64,000 bases of DNA, from contig CAKSBC010000013.1 of assembly GCA_934438085.1 (NCBI GenBank), positions 1 through 64,000 on the forward strand, written 5' to 3'. The notes beneath the pieces were generated by a model, which saw only the letters and a program-made list of their open reading frames with translations, was not told where the DNA came from and searched no databases. Within the stretch, counting starts at the first letter, position 1, and the number at the start of each line of letters is the position of its first letter. The position numbers and the translations under genes are program-made. The DNA comes from an uncultured Lachnospiraceae bacterium. GTDB taxonomy: Bacteria > Bacillota > Clostridia > Lachnospirales > Lachnospiraceae. This document shows, one piece after another, positions 34,444 through 43,701 of this stretch.

Positions 34444-35772
34444 ATGGCTGATATTAGACCATTCAGAGCAATCAGACCGGCTGCCGATAAGGCAGCTGAT
34501 GTGGCTGCGCTGCCTTATGACGTATATTCAAGAGAGGAGGCTGCAGAGGCTGTGAAGAACAGACCCTACAGCTTTCTTAACATTGACAGACCCGAAACCA
34601 TGTTTGCACCTGAACATGATATGTACGCAGATGACGTTTACAAGGCAGCTAAAGAAAGATATGAGAAGCAGAAGGCAGAAGGCATCTATATAAAGGATGA
34701 TACAGACTGCTTTTATATTTATGAGCAGACTATGGACGGCAGGACACAGAACGGCATAGCTGCACTGTCATCGGTAGACGATTATCTTAACGGTATATGC
34801 AGAAAGCATGAAAATACAGTAGCTGCAAAGGAGTTTGACAGGATACATCATGTCGATGCTATGAGTGCACAGACAGGACCTATCTTCTTAAGCTATCATG
34901 CAGACGGCAGGATAGATGCACTTGTAAATACCGAAAAAGAAAAAAAGACACCTGTATATGATTTTATCAGTGAGGACGGCATCAGACACAGAGTCTGGAT
35001 CATAGCTGATAAGGACGTGGTGGCGGAGCTTGGCAGACTGTTTTCTGAGATCAAATGCACATATATAGCCGATGGTCACCACAGAGCCGCATCGGCTGTA
35101 AAGGTCGCGCTTAAGAGAAGAGAGGAAGCTGCTGCAAAGGGTGGATATGACGCTTCAGCAGAATATAACTTCTTTTTGTCAGTACTTTTCTCTGATAGTG
35201 AGCTTAAGATAATGGATTACAACAGAGTCGTGAAGGATCTCAACGGATATTCGGTCAGCGATTTTCTTGAAGCTCTTGAAAATATTTATAATATCGAATG
35301 TACTTCACTTTTATGTGAAGCTGACAGCGACGATATAGATGAATTGCTTAGACCCGGAGAAAAGTATGAAGTCGGAATGTATCTTAACGGCAGGACCTAT
35401 AAGCTTAAGCTAAAGCCGGAATATGCATCCGCAAGAGCAGCAGACCCTGTCAAAAGCCTTGATGTTTCAGTACTGCAGGACGAAGTGCTTTCAAAGCTAT
35501 TAGGAATCATGGATCCGCGTACGGACAATAGGATCAAATTTATTGGAGGCATAAGAGGGCTTAAGGAGCTAGTAAAGGATGCTGAAAGCTTTGCCAAAGA
35601 GAATGAAGCTGAAGGAAGCCTTTCAAAAAAAGGACCGGCAGCAGCATTTGCAATGTATCCTACAGATATTTCGGAGCTGTTTAAGGTAGCAGATGCCGGA
35701 CTTTTGATGCCGCCTAAATCTACATGGTTTGAACCTAAGTTAAGAAGCGGTTTATTTATTCACGAATTTTAA
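34444..35772 (+). CDS. DUF1015 family protein
   Basis: This 442-residue protein matches the DUF1015 family: start RPFRAIRPAADKAADVAALPYDVYS, then NPYSFLNIDRPE-like NRPYSFLNIDRPE, IADGHHRAASAVK (conserved GHHR) and a C-terminal MPPKSTWFEPKLRSGLF. The function is uncertain; members sit next to serine biosynthesis genes in many clostridia, as here directly after serA (21 bp) with AGAGGG before the ATG. A role linked to serine or phosphohydroxy-acid metabolism is an inference from context only. Confidence 0.88.
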   Translation: MADIRPFRAIRPAADKAADVAALPYDVYSREEAAEAVKNRPYSFLNIDRPETMFAPEHDMYADDVYKAAKERYEKQKAEGIYIKDDTDCFYIYEQTMDGRTQNGIAALSSVDDYLNGICRKHENTVAAKEFDRIHHVDAMSAQTGPIFLSYHADGRIDALVNTEKEKKTPVYDFISEDGIRHRVWIIADKDVVAELGRLFSEIKCTYIADGHHRAASAVKVALKRREEAAAKGGYDASAEYNFFLSVLFSDSELKIMDYNRVVKDLNGYSVSDFLEALENIYNIECTSLLCEADSDDIDELLRPGEKYEVGMYLNGRTYKLKLKPEYASARAADPVKSLDVSVLQDEVLSKLLGIMDPRTDNRIKFIGGIRGLKELVKDAESFAKENEAEGSLSKKGPAAAFAMYPTDISELFKVADAGLLMPPKSTWFEPKLRSGLFIHEF

Positions 35773-35776
35773 GACT

Positions 35777-36559
35777 ATGTATCATTTTTTTGTTGATAAA
35801 GATAATATTTCAGATAAAAATATATTGATAACCGGCGATGATTATAATCATGCTGTAAATGTTTTGCGCCTAAAGCCGGGTGAAAGAGTGATGATAAGTG
35901 ATCCGGACGGAACGGATTATATGTGTACGGTCGATAAGGTCACTGATGAAAATGACGCAGAAGGCACGGCGTTAAAACTACTGATCGAGGAAATCTGCGA
36001 GGAAAATCACGAGCTTCCTTCAAGAGTGGTGCTTTTTCAGTGTCTGCCGAAATCTGATAAGATGGAGCTTATCATCCAAAAGGCAGCAGAGCTCGGAGTT
36101 ACGGATATAGTTCCGGTGGCTTCCAAGAACTGTGTGGTCAAGCTTGATGATAAAAAAGCGGATGCCAAGGTGAAACGCTGGCAGGCAATTGCGGAAAGTG
36201 CCGCAAAGCAGTCAAAAAGAAGTGTCATCCCTCATATACATAAGGCAGTCAATTTTAAAGAGGCAGTCGATATGTGTGAGGAGCTTAATGTCCGTCTCAT
36301 ACCGTATGAGGACGAAAAGGGCATTGTTGCCACCTGTGAGGCTATTGTCAGCTTTATACCCGGAAACTCTATCGGTGTATTTATAGGACCTGAGGGCGGA
36401 TTCGACCCGCTTGAGGTAAGCATGGCAAAAAGACACGGCATAACTCCGATATCACTCGGAAAACGTATTTTAAGGACTGAAACAGCGGCAATAGCGATAT
36501 TAAGCCTGATAATGATACGTCTTGAGATCGCTGCAGGTATGGATTTAAGCCTCGAATAA
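35777..36559 (+). CDS. rsmE: 16S rRNA m3U1498 methyltransferase
   Basis: RsmE is a SPOUT (knotted) methyltransferase of 260 residues. An N-terminal PUA-like domain (YNHAVNVLRLKPGERV) is followed by the SPOUT core with IQKAAELGVTDIVPVAS, GVFIGPEGGFDPLEV and LGKRILRTETAAIAIL, the SAM-binding knot. It starts 4 bp after DUF1015, with no separate ribosome site, so it is translationally coupled. Confidence 0.94.
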   Translation: MYHFFVDKDNISDKNILITGDDYNHAVNVLRLKPGERVMISDPDGTDYMCTVDKVTDENDAEGTALKLLIEEICEENHELPSRVVLFQCLPKSDKMELIIQKAAELGVTDIVPVASKNCVVKLDDKKADAKVKRWQAIAESAAKQSKRSVIPHIHKAVNFKEAVDMCEELNVRLIPYEDEKGIVATCEAIVSFIPGNSIGVFIGPEGGFDPLEVSMAKRHGITPISLGKRILRTETAAIAILSLIMIRLEIAAGMDLSLE

Positions 36560-36626
36560 TGTTATACTGTAATAGTTATGGCAAATAACGCAATATATTA
36601 ATCATATACTTAAAAGGAGTTACAAA

Positions 36627-37565
36627 ATGCCACTTGTTACAACGACAGAAATGTTCAAAAAGGCATACAACGGCGGCTATGCTATAGGTGCTTTCAATGT
36701 TAACAATATGGAGATAATACAGGGCATTACAGAGGCATGCCAGGAGACACATTCACCTGTTATCCTTCAGGTTTCAAAGGGTGCAAGAGCCTATGCTAAT
36801 CACACATACCTTGTAAAGCTTGTGGAGGCTGCGCTTATAGAGTGTCCTGAGATACCTATGGCGCTTCACCTTGATCACGGTCCTGATTTTGAAACCTGCA
36901 AGTCATGCATTGACGGCGGCTTCACATCTGTAATGATAGACGGTTCAAGTAAGTCCTTTGAGGAAAATATAGCTCTTACAAGACAGGTCGTTGATTATGC
37001 GCATGCACACGGAGTAGTCGTTGAGGCTGAGCTCGGAACACTTGCAGGCATCGAAGATGATGTTAATGTCAGCGCAGAGGATTCTTCTTACACACGACCT
37101 GAAGAGGTTGAGGAATTCGTAGATCGTACAGGCTGTGATTCACTTGCTATCGCTATAGGAACCAGCCACGGTGCTTATAAGTTTAAGCCTGGCACAGATC
37201 CGCATCTTCGTTTTGATGTTCTTCATGAGATCGAGAAGAAGCTTCCGGGCTTCCCTATAGTTCTTCACGGAGCATCCAGCGTACCTCAGGAGTTTGTAGC
37301 TGCTATCAATAAGTTCGGCGGAAATATGCCGGGCGCAATAGGAGTACCTGAGGATCAGCTCAGAGAGGCTGCAAGAAGTGCAGTCTGCAAGATTAACATT
37401 GATTCAGATATCAGACTTGCCATGACTGCTACTATCAGACAGTTTATGCATGAGCATCCGGACAAGTTCGATCCGCGTGAATACTTAAAGCCGGCACGTG
37501 CTGCTGTTAAGGCAATGGTTCACCACAAGATCGTAGACGTACTCGGTTCAAATGACCGTATTTAA
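36627..37565 (+). CDS. fba: class II fructose-bisphosphate aldolase
   Basis: This zinc aldolase of 312 residues interconverts fructose 1,6-bisphosphate and the two triose phosphates. Metal and catalytic residues are in ALHLDHGPD, VVEAELGTLAG and GFPIVLHGASSVP; KINIDSDIRLAMT binds phosphate. AAAAGGAG precedes the ATG. A hairpin terminator lies between it and pfp, which is consistent with partial read-through into the next glycolytic gene. Confidence 0.95.
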   Translation: MPLVTTTEMFKKAYNGGYAIGAFNVNNMEIIQGITEACQETHSPVILQVSKGARAYANHTYLVKLVEAALIECPEIPMALHLDHGPDFETCKSCIDGGFTSVMIDGSSKSFEENIALTRQVVDYAHAHGVVVEAELGTLAGIEDDVNVSAEDSSYTRPEEVEEFVDRTGCDSLAIAIGTSHGAYKFKPGTDPHLRFDVLHEIEKKLPGFPIVLHGASSVPQEFVAAINKFGGNMPGAIGVPEDQLREAARSAVCKINIDSDIRLAMTATIRQFMHEHPDKFDPREYLKPARAAVKAMVHHKIVDVLGSNDRI

Positions 37566-37583
37566 TTATTATATTTAAAAATG

Positions 37584-37624
37584 AATGCCGCAGCTGCTGA
37601 CAAAAAGGCGGCTGCGGTATTTTT
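37584..37624 (+). terminator. terminator/attenuator between fba and pfp
   Basis: AATGCCGCAGCTG (37584-37596) pairs with CGGCTGCGGTATT (37609-37621), with G-U wobbles, followed by T; the pfp ribosome site GGAGG begins two bases later (37626). Confidence 0.75.
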
Positions 37625-37635
37625 CGGAGGAAAAT

Positions 37636-38871
37636 ATGGCTGAAACATTAAAGGGAGCACTCATTATAGGACAGTCCGGCGGACCTACTGCGGTTATCAA
37701 TGCAAGTGCATACGGCGTTATCCGCACAGCACTTGATGCCGACTGTATTACCAAGGTGTACGGAGCACATTACGGCATAAAGGGAGTTTTGGAGGACAGA
37801 CTTTATGTTATGGACGAGGAAGACAGAGAAGATCTTGATAAGCTCATGTATACACCGTCTTCAGCACTTGGCTCATGCCGCTATAAGATGAAGGACCCTA
37901 ACGAGGATGAGACAGATTATAAGAGAATACTTGAGATCTTCAAAAAGTATGATGTTCGTTATTTCTGTTATAACGGCGGAAATGACTCAATGGATACCTG
38001 CAACAAGATATCCAAGTATATGAAAAAGGTTGGCTATGACTGCCGTGTTATGGGTGTACCGAAGACTATCGACAATGATCTTTACGGCACTGACCATTGC
38101 CCGGGTTACGGCTCTGCAGCAAAGTATATAGCTACCTCAGTTATGGAGGTTGCACGCGACACCGTTGTCTATGATACAGGTGTAGTAACTATCATCGAAT
38201 GCATGGGAAGACATGCCGGCTGGCTCACTGCGGCAGCTGCACTTGCCAACCTCAGAGAGCATTGCTGTGATCTTATCTATCTCCCTGAGAGAAATTTTGA
38301 TATGGACAGCTTCCTTGCTGATATCGAGCGTGTATATAAGGCAAAGGGCAACTGCATAGTTGCAGTTTCAGAGGGTGTTCATTATGCTGACGGAACATTT
38401 GTTTCAGAGGCAAAGACATCCGGAACAGACGGCTTCGGTCATGCACAGCTCGGCGGACTTGCAGCAAGACTTGCGGGTATAGTTAAGGCAAAGATGGGCA
38501 TAAAGACCAGAGGTATAGAACTCAGCCTTCTTCAGAGATGTGCGGCTCACTGTGCATCCAAGACAGATATTGACGAGGCATATATGGCAGGAAAGGCAGC
38601 TGTCGAGGCCATGCTTAACGGCGTGACCGATAAGATGGTAGGATTTGACTGCAGCCGTGATAATGGATATGTATGCAGAGAAAAGCTCATAGATCTTTCA
38701 GAGGTTGCAAACTATGAGAATAAGGTTCCGCAGGAATGGATAAATGAAGCAGGAAATGACATTACCAGCGACTTCATCAACTATGCGCTTCCGCTTATTC
38801 AGGGTGAAACTCCTATGGTAAAGAAGGACGGACTTCCTGATTTTGCAAGACTTAAGAGAGTTTTTGCGTAA
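37636..38871 (+). CDS. pfp: pyrophosphate-type 6-phosphofructokinase
   Basis: This 411-residue phosphofructokinase shows the two replacements that mark PPi use: Asp117 in GGNDSMDT (ATP enzymes have GGDGS) and Lys143 in VPKTIDND (ATP enzymes have PGTIDND). The sugar-phosphate site includes CMGRHAGWL and GIKTRGIELSLLQR. The enzyme is reversible, so it can serve both glycolysis and gluconeogenesis. The ATG at 37636 has GGAGG five bases upstream. ATP activity has not been excluded by experiment. Confidence 0.92.
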   Translation: MAETLKGALIIGQSGGPTAVINASAYGVIRTALDADCITKVYGAHYGIKGVLEDRLYVMDEEDREDLDKLMYTPSSALGSCRYKMKDPNEDETDYKRILEIFKKYDVRYFCYNGGNDSMDTCNKISKYMKKVGYDCRVMGVPKTIDNDLYGTDHCPGYGSAAKYIATSVMEVARDTVVYDTGVVTIIECMGRHAGWLTAAAALANLREHCCDLIYLPERNFDMDSFLADIERVYKAKGNCIVAVSEGVHYADGTFVSEAKTSGTDGFGHAQLGGLAARLAGIVKAKMGIKTRGIELSLLQRCAAHCASKTDIDEAYMAGKAAVEAMLNGVTDKMVGFDCSRDNGYVCREKLIDLSEVANYENKVPQEWINEAGNDITSDFINYALPLIQGETPMVKKDGLPDFARLKRVFA

Positions 38872-38924
38872 TATAAGTCGAAGCAATTGAATTTATATAT
38901 TGTGTAAATATTTTAAATAAAAAG

Positions 38925-38972
38925 GCAGCTGATCATGCGGTGCTGTAATGCACTGCAATCAGCTGCTTTTAT
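38925..38972 (+). terminator. bidirectional terminator between pfp and thiI
   Basis: GCAGCTGAT (38925-38933) with ATCAGCTGC (38958-38966), plus an inner GC-rich stem; T-runs on both strands suit the convergent genes. Confidence 0.88.
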
Positions 38973-39003
38973 AGATATTAGCTTTCTGTAATCAGAGCAA
39001 CAA

Positions 39004-40185
39004 TTACTCGCAGATAACGACCTCTTCGGTGTTAACAGCAGTTTCTATCAGCTCATCTATCTTTTCAGCAAGATGTCTTTCAGAACGCTGAATGACATTA
39101 AGATTAGGCTTTGTAACAGGATGCTTTGCAACAAAGATAGTGCAGCAGTCCTCATACGGAAGTATGCTTGTTTCAAAGGTTCCGATCTTTTCTGCAACAT
39201 CAACGATCTCCTGCTTGTCAAAGCCTATAACAGGACGGTATACAGGAAGCTCGCAGACCTCATCCGTGGTGCGGAGAGAGAACATTGTCTGTGATGCGAC
39301 CTGACCAATGCTTTCTCCGGTTATAAGACCGATGCAGTCATTTGCATTTGCAAGTCGTTCTGCAATGCGCATCATGTAACGGCGCATGATAATAGTAAGC
39401 TCATCATGCGGACACTGCTCGTAAATATAGAGCTGAATGTCTGTAAAGTTGACGATATGAAGTCGGATAGCGCCTGAATATGAGGCAACCTGCTTTGCGA
39501 GATCAATGACCTTTTGCTTAGCTCTTTCTGAGGTATATGGCGGTGCATGGAAGTAAACGGCTTCGATCATAACTCCGCGCTTTGCGATCATGTAGCCTGC
39601 AACAGGGGAATCGATACCGCCTGAGAGCAGCAGCATTGCCTTGCCGTTTGTACCTATCGGCATTCCACCGGCACCCGGTATGACCTTTGTAAATACATTG
39701 ATCCTCTGACGGATCTCAATATAAACTATAAAATCAGGGTTGTGAACGTCTACGCTTGATTCCGGATATGCATTAAGTATGTCGTATCCCACGTCTGCAT
39801 TTATAACATCAGAGTTCACAGGATAATGCTTATCGGCACGCTTAGCACGAACCTTGAAGGTGAATTTCTGTTCAGGATGCTCCTTCTGAACAAATTCAAG
39901 CACCTTTTCACGAAGCTCATCATATTCACATTTATCTATCTGAAGCATAGGGCAGATGCCTGTAACACCGAATACCTTGCCTAAAGCTTCAACTACTTCG
40001 TCATAGTCATAGTCTGATTTAGCATTTACATATATACGTCCCTGTTCCTTTTGAACGGCAAAATCGCCTTCGACCTTTTTAAGGTGCTCACGGATCTGGT
40101 GCATGAGTGCATCCTCAAAAATATAGCGATTCTTGCCCTTAGTGCCGATTTCGGCATACTTTATCAGAAAGCTCTGATACTGCAT
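39004..40185 (-). CDS. thiI: tRNA 4-thiouridine synthase / thiamine sulfurtransferase ThiI
   Basis: The 393-residue enzyme activates U8 of tRNA by adenylation and inserts sulfur. The N-terminal ferredoxin-like and THUMP domains (about 60-165) are followed by the PP-loop LLLSGGIDSPVAGYM (about 180). There is no C-terminal rhodanese domain, as is usual in Gram-positives, so sulfur comes directly from a dedicated cysteine desulfurase, encoded immediately upstream in the same direction. AAGGAG precedes the ATG. Confidence 0.95.
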   Translation of the reverse strand: MQYQSFLIKYAEIGTKGKNRYIFEDALMHQIREHLKKVEGDFAVQKEQGRIYVNAKSDYDYDEVVEALGKVFGVTGICPMLQIDKCEYDELREKVLEFVQKEHPEQKFTFKVRAKRADKHYPVNSDVINADVGYDILNAYPESSVDVHNPDFIVYIEIRQRINVFTKVIPGAGGMPIGTNGKAMLLLSGGIDSPVAGYMIAKRGVMIEAVYFHAPPYTSERAKQKVIDLAKQVASYSGAIRLHIVNFTDIQLYIYEQCPHDELTIIMRRYMMRIAERLANANDCIGLITGESIGQVASQTMFSLRTTDEVCELPVYRPVIGFDKQEIVDVAEKIGTFETSILPYEDCCTIFVAKHPVTKPNLNVIQRSERHLAEKIDELIETAVNTEEVVICE

Positions 40186-40313
40186 TCTTTTTCTCCTTAA
40201 ACAAAATATAATTATTAAAGCTTACAAAAATATAATATATATGGCTTTGACTAAGCACTTTTGAAATGTGCGCTGAGACCTGAGAAAATGCCGCGATACA
40301 TTAAGAATTGTCT

Positions 40314-41471
40314 TTAGTATCTGCGGAAACGTCTAAGCACAGGCAGAAGCTCTTCTATGCAGTCTGCCGCATAATCTGCCTCGTCAGGCTCATTATAAAT
40401 ACCGAAGGAAAATCTCAGTGTAGAATCCAAAAGCTCTTTCTTAACACCTATTGCCTTTAAGGTTCCGCTTATGGCAGGGTGGTTAGATGAGCATGCAGAA
40501 CCGGAAGAAACATAAACACCCTTTTCTTCAAGTGCATGCAATAATACCTCGGCTCTTGTTCCTTCGAAGGAAGCACTTACTATATGCGGAGCGGAAAGCG
40601 CGCCTTTTTCGGAATTTATCGTGACTCCATCAATTTTTGAAAGCCTGTCAATAAGACGATCCTTTACTGCGAGCATACGCTCATTGATGGAATTATGCTC
40701 ACGCTTATAAAGCTCTGCAGCAAGACCGAGTCCTGCTATGCCGGGAACATTTTCAGTACCGGAACGGCGATCCTTTTGCTGTCCACCGCCCATAATGATT
40801 GGGCTTATACGCACTTTTTCATTAATATACATAAAGCCTGTGCCCTTAGGGCCGTGCAGCTTGTGACCGCTTACTGTGAGCATGTCTATGCCGGCTTCCT
40901 TAGGCCTTAATGTGAGCTTGCCGTAGGCCTGAATGGCATCGGTATGAAAATATGTACGCGGATTCTTTTCTTTAACGAGCTTTGCTATAGCAGGGATATC
41001 CTCTATCGCACCCATCTCGTTATTGACCCACATGGTGCTGACAAGTATGGTATCCGGGCGAATAGCAGCGGAAAGAGCATCCATATCGATGTGACCCTTG
41101 GAGTCGACACCTATAAATGTAACCTCATAGCCCATGCTTTCAAGAAAAATAAGTGGGTTGTATACCGCAGCATGCTCAATATTTGTACTGATAATGTGCT
41201 TTCCAAGCCCTTTTCTCTGAAGCGCTGTACCTATAAGTACATTGTTGTTGCCCTCGGTTCCGCCTGAGTTAAAAATGATCTCCTGAGGCTTGACCTTAAG
41301 CGTTGCAGCTATCTGCTCTGCGGCAGTCTTTATGTATTTTTCTGCATTGACACCGTAAATATGTCTTGAGGACGGATTGCCGTAGTCCTCTGTCATGACC
41401 TTGGTCATGAGCTCCGCAACCTCAGGGCGCACCCTCGTGGTAGCGGCATTATCAAAATAAACCTGTCTCAT
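40314..41471 (-). CDS. cysteine desulfurase (IscS/NifS family)
   Basis: This PLP enzyme of 385 residues turns cysteine into alanine and a persulfide. The signatures are VYFDNAATTRVRPEV, the pyridoxal lysine in TVSGHKLHGPKG, the active-site cysteine loop SSGSACSSNHP and the conserved His in NIEHAA. It is located 128 bp upstream of thiI, the same pairing as nifZ-thiI in Bacillus, so it most likely serves 4-thiouridine formation. A role in iron-sulfur assembly cannot be excluded. Confidence 0.93.
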   Translation of the reverse strand: MRQVYFDNAATTRVRPEVAELMTKVMTEDYGNPSSRHIYGVNAEKYIKTAAEQIAATLKVKPQEIIFNSGGTEGNNNVLIGTALQRKGLGKHIISTNIEHAAVYNPLIFLESMGYEVTFIGVDSKGHIDMDALSAAIRPDTILVSTMWVNNEMGAIEDIPAIAKLVKEKNPRTYFHTDAIQAYGKLTLRPKEAGIDMLTVSGHKLHGPKGTGFMYINEKVRISPIIMGGGQQKDRRSGTENVPGIAGLGLAAELYKREHNSINERMLAVKDRLIDRLSKIDGVTINSEKGALSAPHIVSASFEGTRAEVLLHALEEKGVYVSSGSACSSNHPAISGTLKAIGVKKELLDSTLRFSFGIYNEPDEADYAADCIEELLPVLRRFRRY

Positions 41472-41553
41472 ATCGTCTCCTGAAAGATTAACAATTTATT
41501 TTACTATATATGAGATCAAAATGCATCTTTAATATAAGTATGTTCTGATTATT

Positions 41554-41618
41554 AAGCTTATTTATAAGGCTTATTTATCAAGCCTATGTATCAAGCCTGT
41601 TTATCAAGCTTATCTGCC
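41554..41618 (+). repeat. 13-bp tandem repeat across the coaBC stop
   Basis: Five imperfect units of 12-14 bp (consensus AAGCCTATTTATC) begin at 41554, 41566, 41580, 41593 and 41606. The last two lie within the 3' end of coaBC (encoding ...DKLDKQA), and the stop TGA falls at the junction of units three and four. Confidence 0.75.
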
Positions 41619-42805
41619 TTTAACGAAACTGCGAGATCTATAATTCGCATAGCTGCCTCCTCCTTGGACATAAGAGGAAGTTCGGTATTTCCGTTTGCAG
41701 TGATAACGGTAATGACATTGGTATCAGTACCGAAGCCTGCACCGGTGGTCTTAAGATTATTTGCACAGATCATATCGGCATTCTTTTTCTTAAGCTTTGC
41801 CGTGCTGTTTTCCATAAGATCCTTTGTCTCCATGGAAAAGCCGCAGATCACCTGCTTGTGGCTGCGGTGTTCCCCTAGCCAGCCTAATATATCCTTGGTG
41901 CGCTTTACCGGGATGGAAAGATCGCTGTCCTTCTTCTTTATCTTATTATCTGAAAATGTTTCCGGTGTATAGTCGGCGACAGCAGCAGCTTTAAATATGT
42001 AGTCACAGTCTGAGTACTCTGATTTAACGGCATTAAACATATCCTCTGCAGAAACGACGCCAATAACATTTACAAAAGGCGGTTTTTCGATGGAGGTTGG
42101 ACCTGATACAAGCGTTACGTCGGCGCCTCTTAACATAGCTGACTTTGCAATAGCGTAGCCCATCTTTCCGCTGGAGTGATTGCTGAGATATCTGACAGGA
42201 TCTAAGGCTTCTCTTGTAGGCCCTGCCGTAACAAGGACTTTTTTGCCTGAAAGATCATGAGGAAATGCTATTTCCTTAAGTATATGCTGAAGCAGAGTAT
42301 CCGGCTCAGGAAGCTTTCCGGCACCTACTGCGCCGCAGGCAAGACGTCCTGAAGCAGGGGAAATTACCTTAAATCCGTAAGAAGCAAGTGTTTTAAGATT
42401 ATCCTGTGTAATAGGATTTTCAAACATGTTGGTATTCATAGACGGAGCAATAAGCTTCGGGCAGGTACATGCAAGAACGGTAGTAGTCAGCATGTCATCA
42501 GCAAGACCGTGAGCAAGCTTTGCACATACGTTTGCGGTTGCAGGTGCAATTATTACGAGATCTGTACGGTCAGCCAGCGCAATATGCTCTACCTGATGTG
42601 TGAAATTACGGTCGAAGGTATCTACCATAACACGGTTCCCCGTAAGCTGCTCAAAGGTGAGAGGAGCTATAAATTTAGTGGCATTCTCGGTCATTATTAC
42701 CTCAACAGATGCATGAAGCTTAACAAGAGCTGATGCCAAATAAGCTGTTTTATATGCAGCGATTCCTCCGCTTATGCCGAGCAAAACGGTTTTTCCCTTT
42801 AACAT
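41591..42805 (-). CDS. coaBC: phosphopantothenoylcysteine synthetase/decarboxylase
   Basis: This bifunctional enzyme makes 4'-phosphopantetheine. The N-terminal flavin decarboxylase (CoaC, 1-180) has GISGGIAAYKTAYLAS, HIALADRTDLVIIAPATAN and PSMNTNM. The C-terminal CTP-dependent synthetase (CoaB, 185-395) has VLVTAGPTREALDPVRYLSN, SSGKMGYA and DYIFKAAAVADYTP. The last residues (KADKLDKQA) come from a tandem repeat and are probably dispensable. It is divergent from the ECF S-component and coaX, which belong to the same pathway. Confidence 0.94.
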   Translation of the reverse strand: MLKGKTVLLGISGGIAAYKTAYLASALVKLHASVEVIMTENATKFIAPLTFEQLTGNRVMVDTFDRNFTHQVEHIALADRTDLVIIAPATANVCAKLAHGLADDMLTTTVLACTCPKLIAPSMNTNMFENPITQDNLKTLASYGFKVISPASGRLACGAVGAGKLPEPDTLLQHILKEIAFPHDLSGKKVLVTAGPTREALDPVRYLSNHSSGKMGYAIAKSAMLRGADVTLVSGPTSIEKPPFVNVIGVVSAEDMFNAVKSEYSDCDYIFKAAAVADYTPETFSDNKIKKKDSDLSIPVKRTKDILGWLGEHRSHKQVICGFSMETKDLMENSTAKLKKKNADMICANNLKTTGAGFGTDTNVITVITANGNTELPLMSKEEAAMRIIDLAVSLKADKLDKQA

Positions 42806-42898
42806 GATGAAATATCCTTTCCTTTTGTTGCAATTATCTCAAATAATTATACAGACACGCTTAGTTTGTGTAAAGAAAACAAAAATCAAATATTCGGC

Positions 42899-43004
42899 TT
42901 GAACCTGCGGGCTCATTAATGTACAATGGGACAGGCGGTCGCATGGGGTGCGCCCGTACAATATGCGCTTCATCTCCAAATGGGAGGAGAGAGGCAGCAG
43001 GAGG
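42899..43004 (+). promoter_or_regulatory. promoter and structured leader of the pantothenate transporter gene
   Basis: TTGAAC (42899-42904), exactly 17 bases, TACAAT (42922-42927). The leader of about 80 bases is GC-rich, with a CGCA/TGCG hairpin (around 42940-42952) and CTCC/GGAG near 42973-42987 that could mask ribosome-site-like sequence before the true AGGAGG at 42999. I cannot match it to a known riboswitch class with confidence. Confidence 0.5.
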
Positions 43005-43014
43005 TAATTAAATT

Positions 43015-43680
43015 ATGAAGATGAAGAAATTCGACACCAACCGTATGGTAGGAGTCGCACTTATGGCGGCTCTGATCATTTTGTTGGCAAACACACCGCT
43101 CGGTATGATTCAGCTGCCTGTAATCAAGGCAACAACAGTACATATTCCGGTTATTATCGGAGCTGTTCTGTTCGGACCTGCAGCAGGTTCTCTGCTTGGA
43201 GCCGTTTTCGGTATCTGCTCTATGGTGAGCAATACGACAGCACCTACATTACTGTCATTTGCATTCTCACCGTTTGTAGCAGCTACTACTGGCGGAGCAG
43301 CAGGAGCTGCAAAGGCACTTTGGATCGCTGTAGGCTGCAGAGTTATGATCGGTCTTGTTTCAGGATGGCTCTGGATCGGACTTAAGAAGCTCAGACTTCC
43401 TGATATGGCTGCACTGCCAATCGTTGGTTTTGTCGGATCGATGACCAATACAGTGTTTGTTATGGGAAGCATTTATGCTCTTCTTGCATCACAGTATGCT
43501 GATGCAAAGCAGGTTGCTATCTCAGCAGTTTACGGACTTATCATGGGTACCGTTACAGGTGCAGGCGTAATGGAGGCTATAGCTGCTTTAGTACTGGTTA
43601 CAGCTATAGGAAAGGTACTTCTTAATGCAGTAATACGTACATCTATGCTTGGCACAGCAAAAAGTGAAACTGCTGCATAA
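43015..43680 (+). CDS. ECF transporter S-component, probably for pantothenate
   Basis: The 221-residue membrane protein has six or so hydrophobic helices, an N-terminal Arg/Met-rich start with the Ala motif (RMVGVALMAALI) used to bind the shared ECF energy module, and PVIIGAVLFGPAAGSLLGAVFG typical of S-components. Substrate assignment as pantothenate is inferred from position: four bases before coaX and divergent to coaBC. The C-terminal 40 residues are longer than in many S-components. Confidence 0.82.
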   Translation: MKMKKFDTNRMVGVALMAALIILLANTPLGMIQLPVIKATTVHIPVIIGAVLFGPAAGSLLGAVFGICSMVSNTTAPTLLSFAFSPFVAATTGGAAGAAKALWIAVGCRVMIGLVSGWLWIGLKKLRLPDMAALPIVGFVGSMTNTVFVMGSIYALLASQYADAKQVAISAVYGLIMGTVTGAGVMEAIAALVLVTAIGKVLLNAVIRTSMLGTAKSETAA

Positions 43681-43701
43681 TTAATGCTTGATGGTGATTC
43701 C

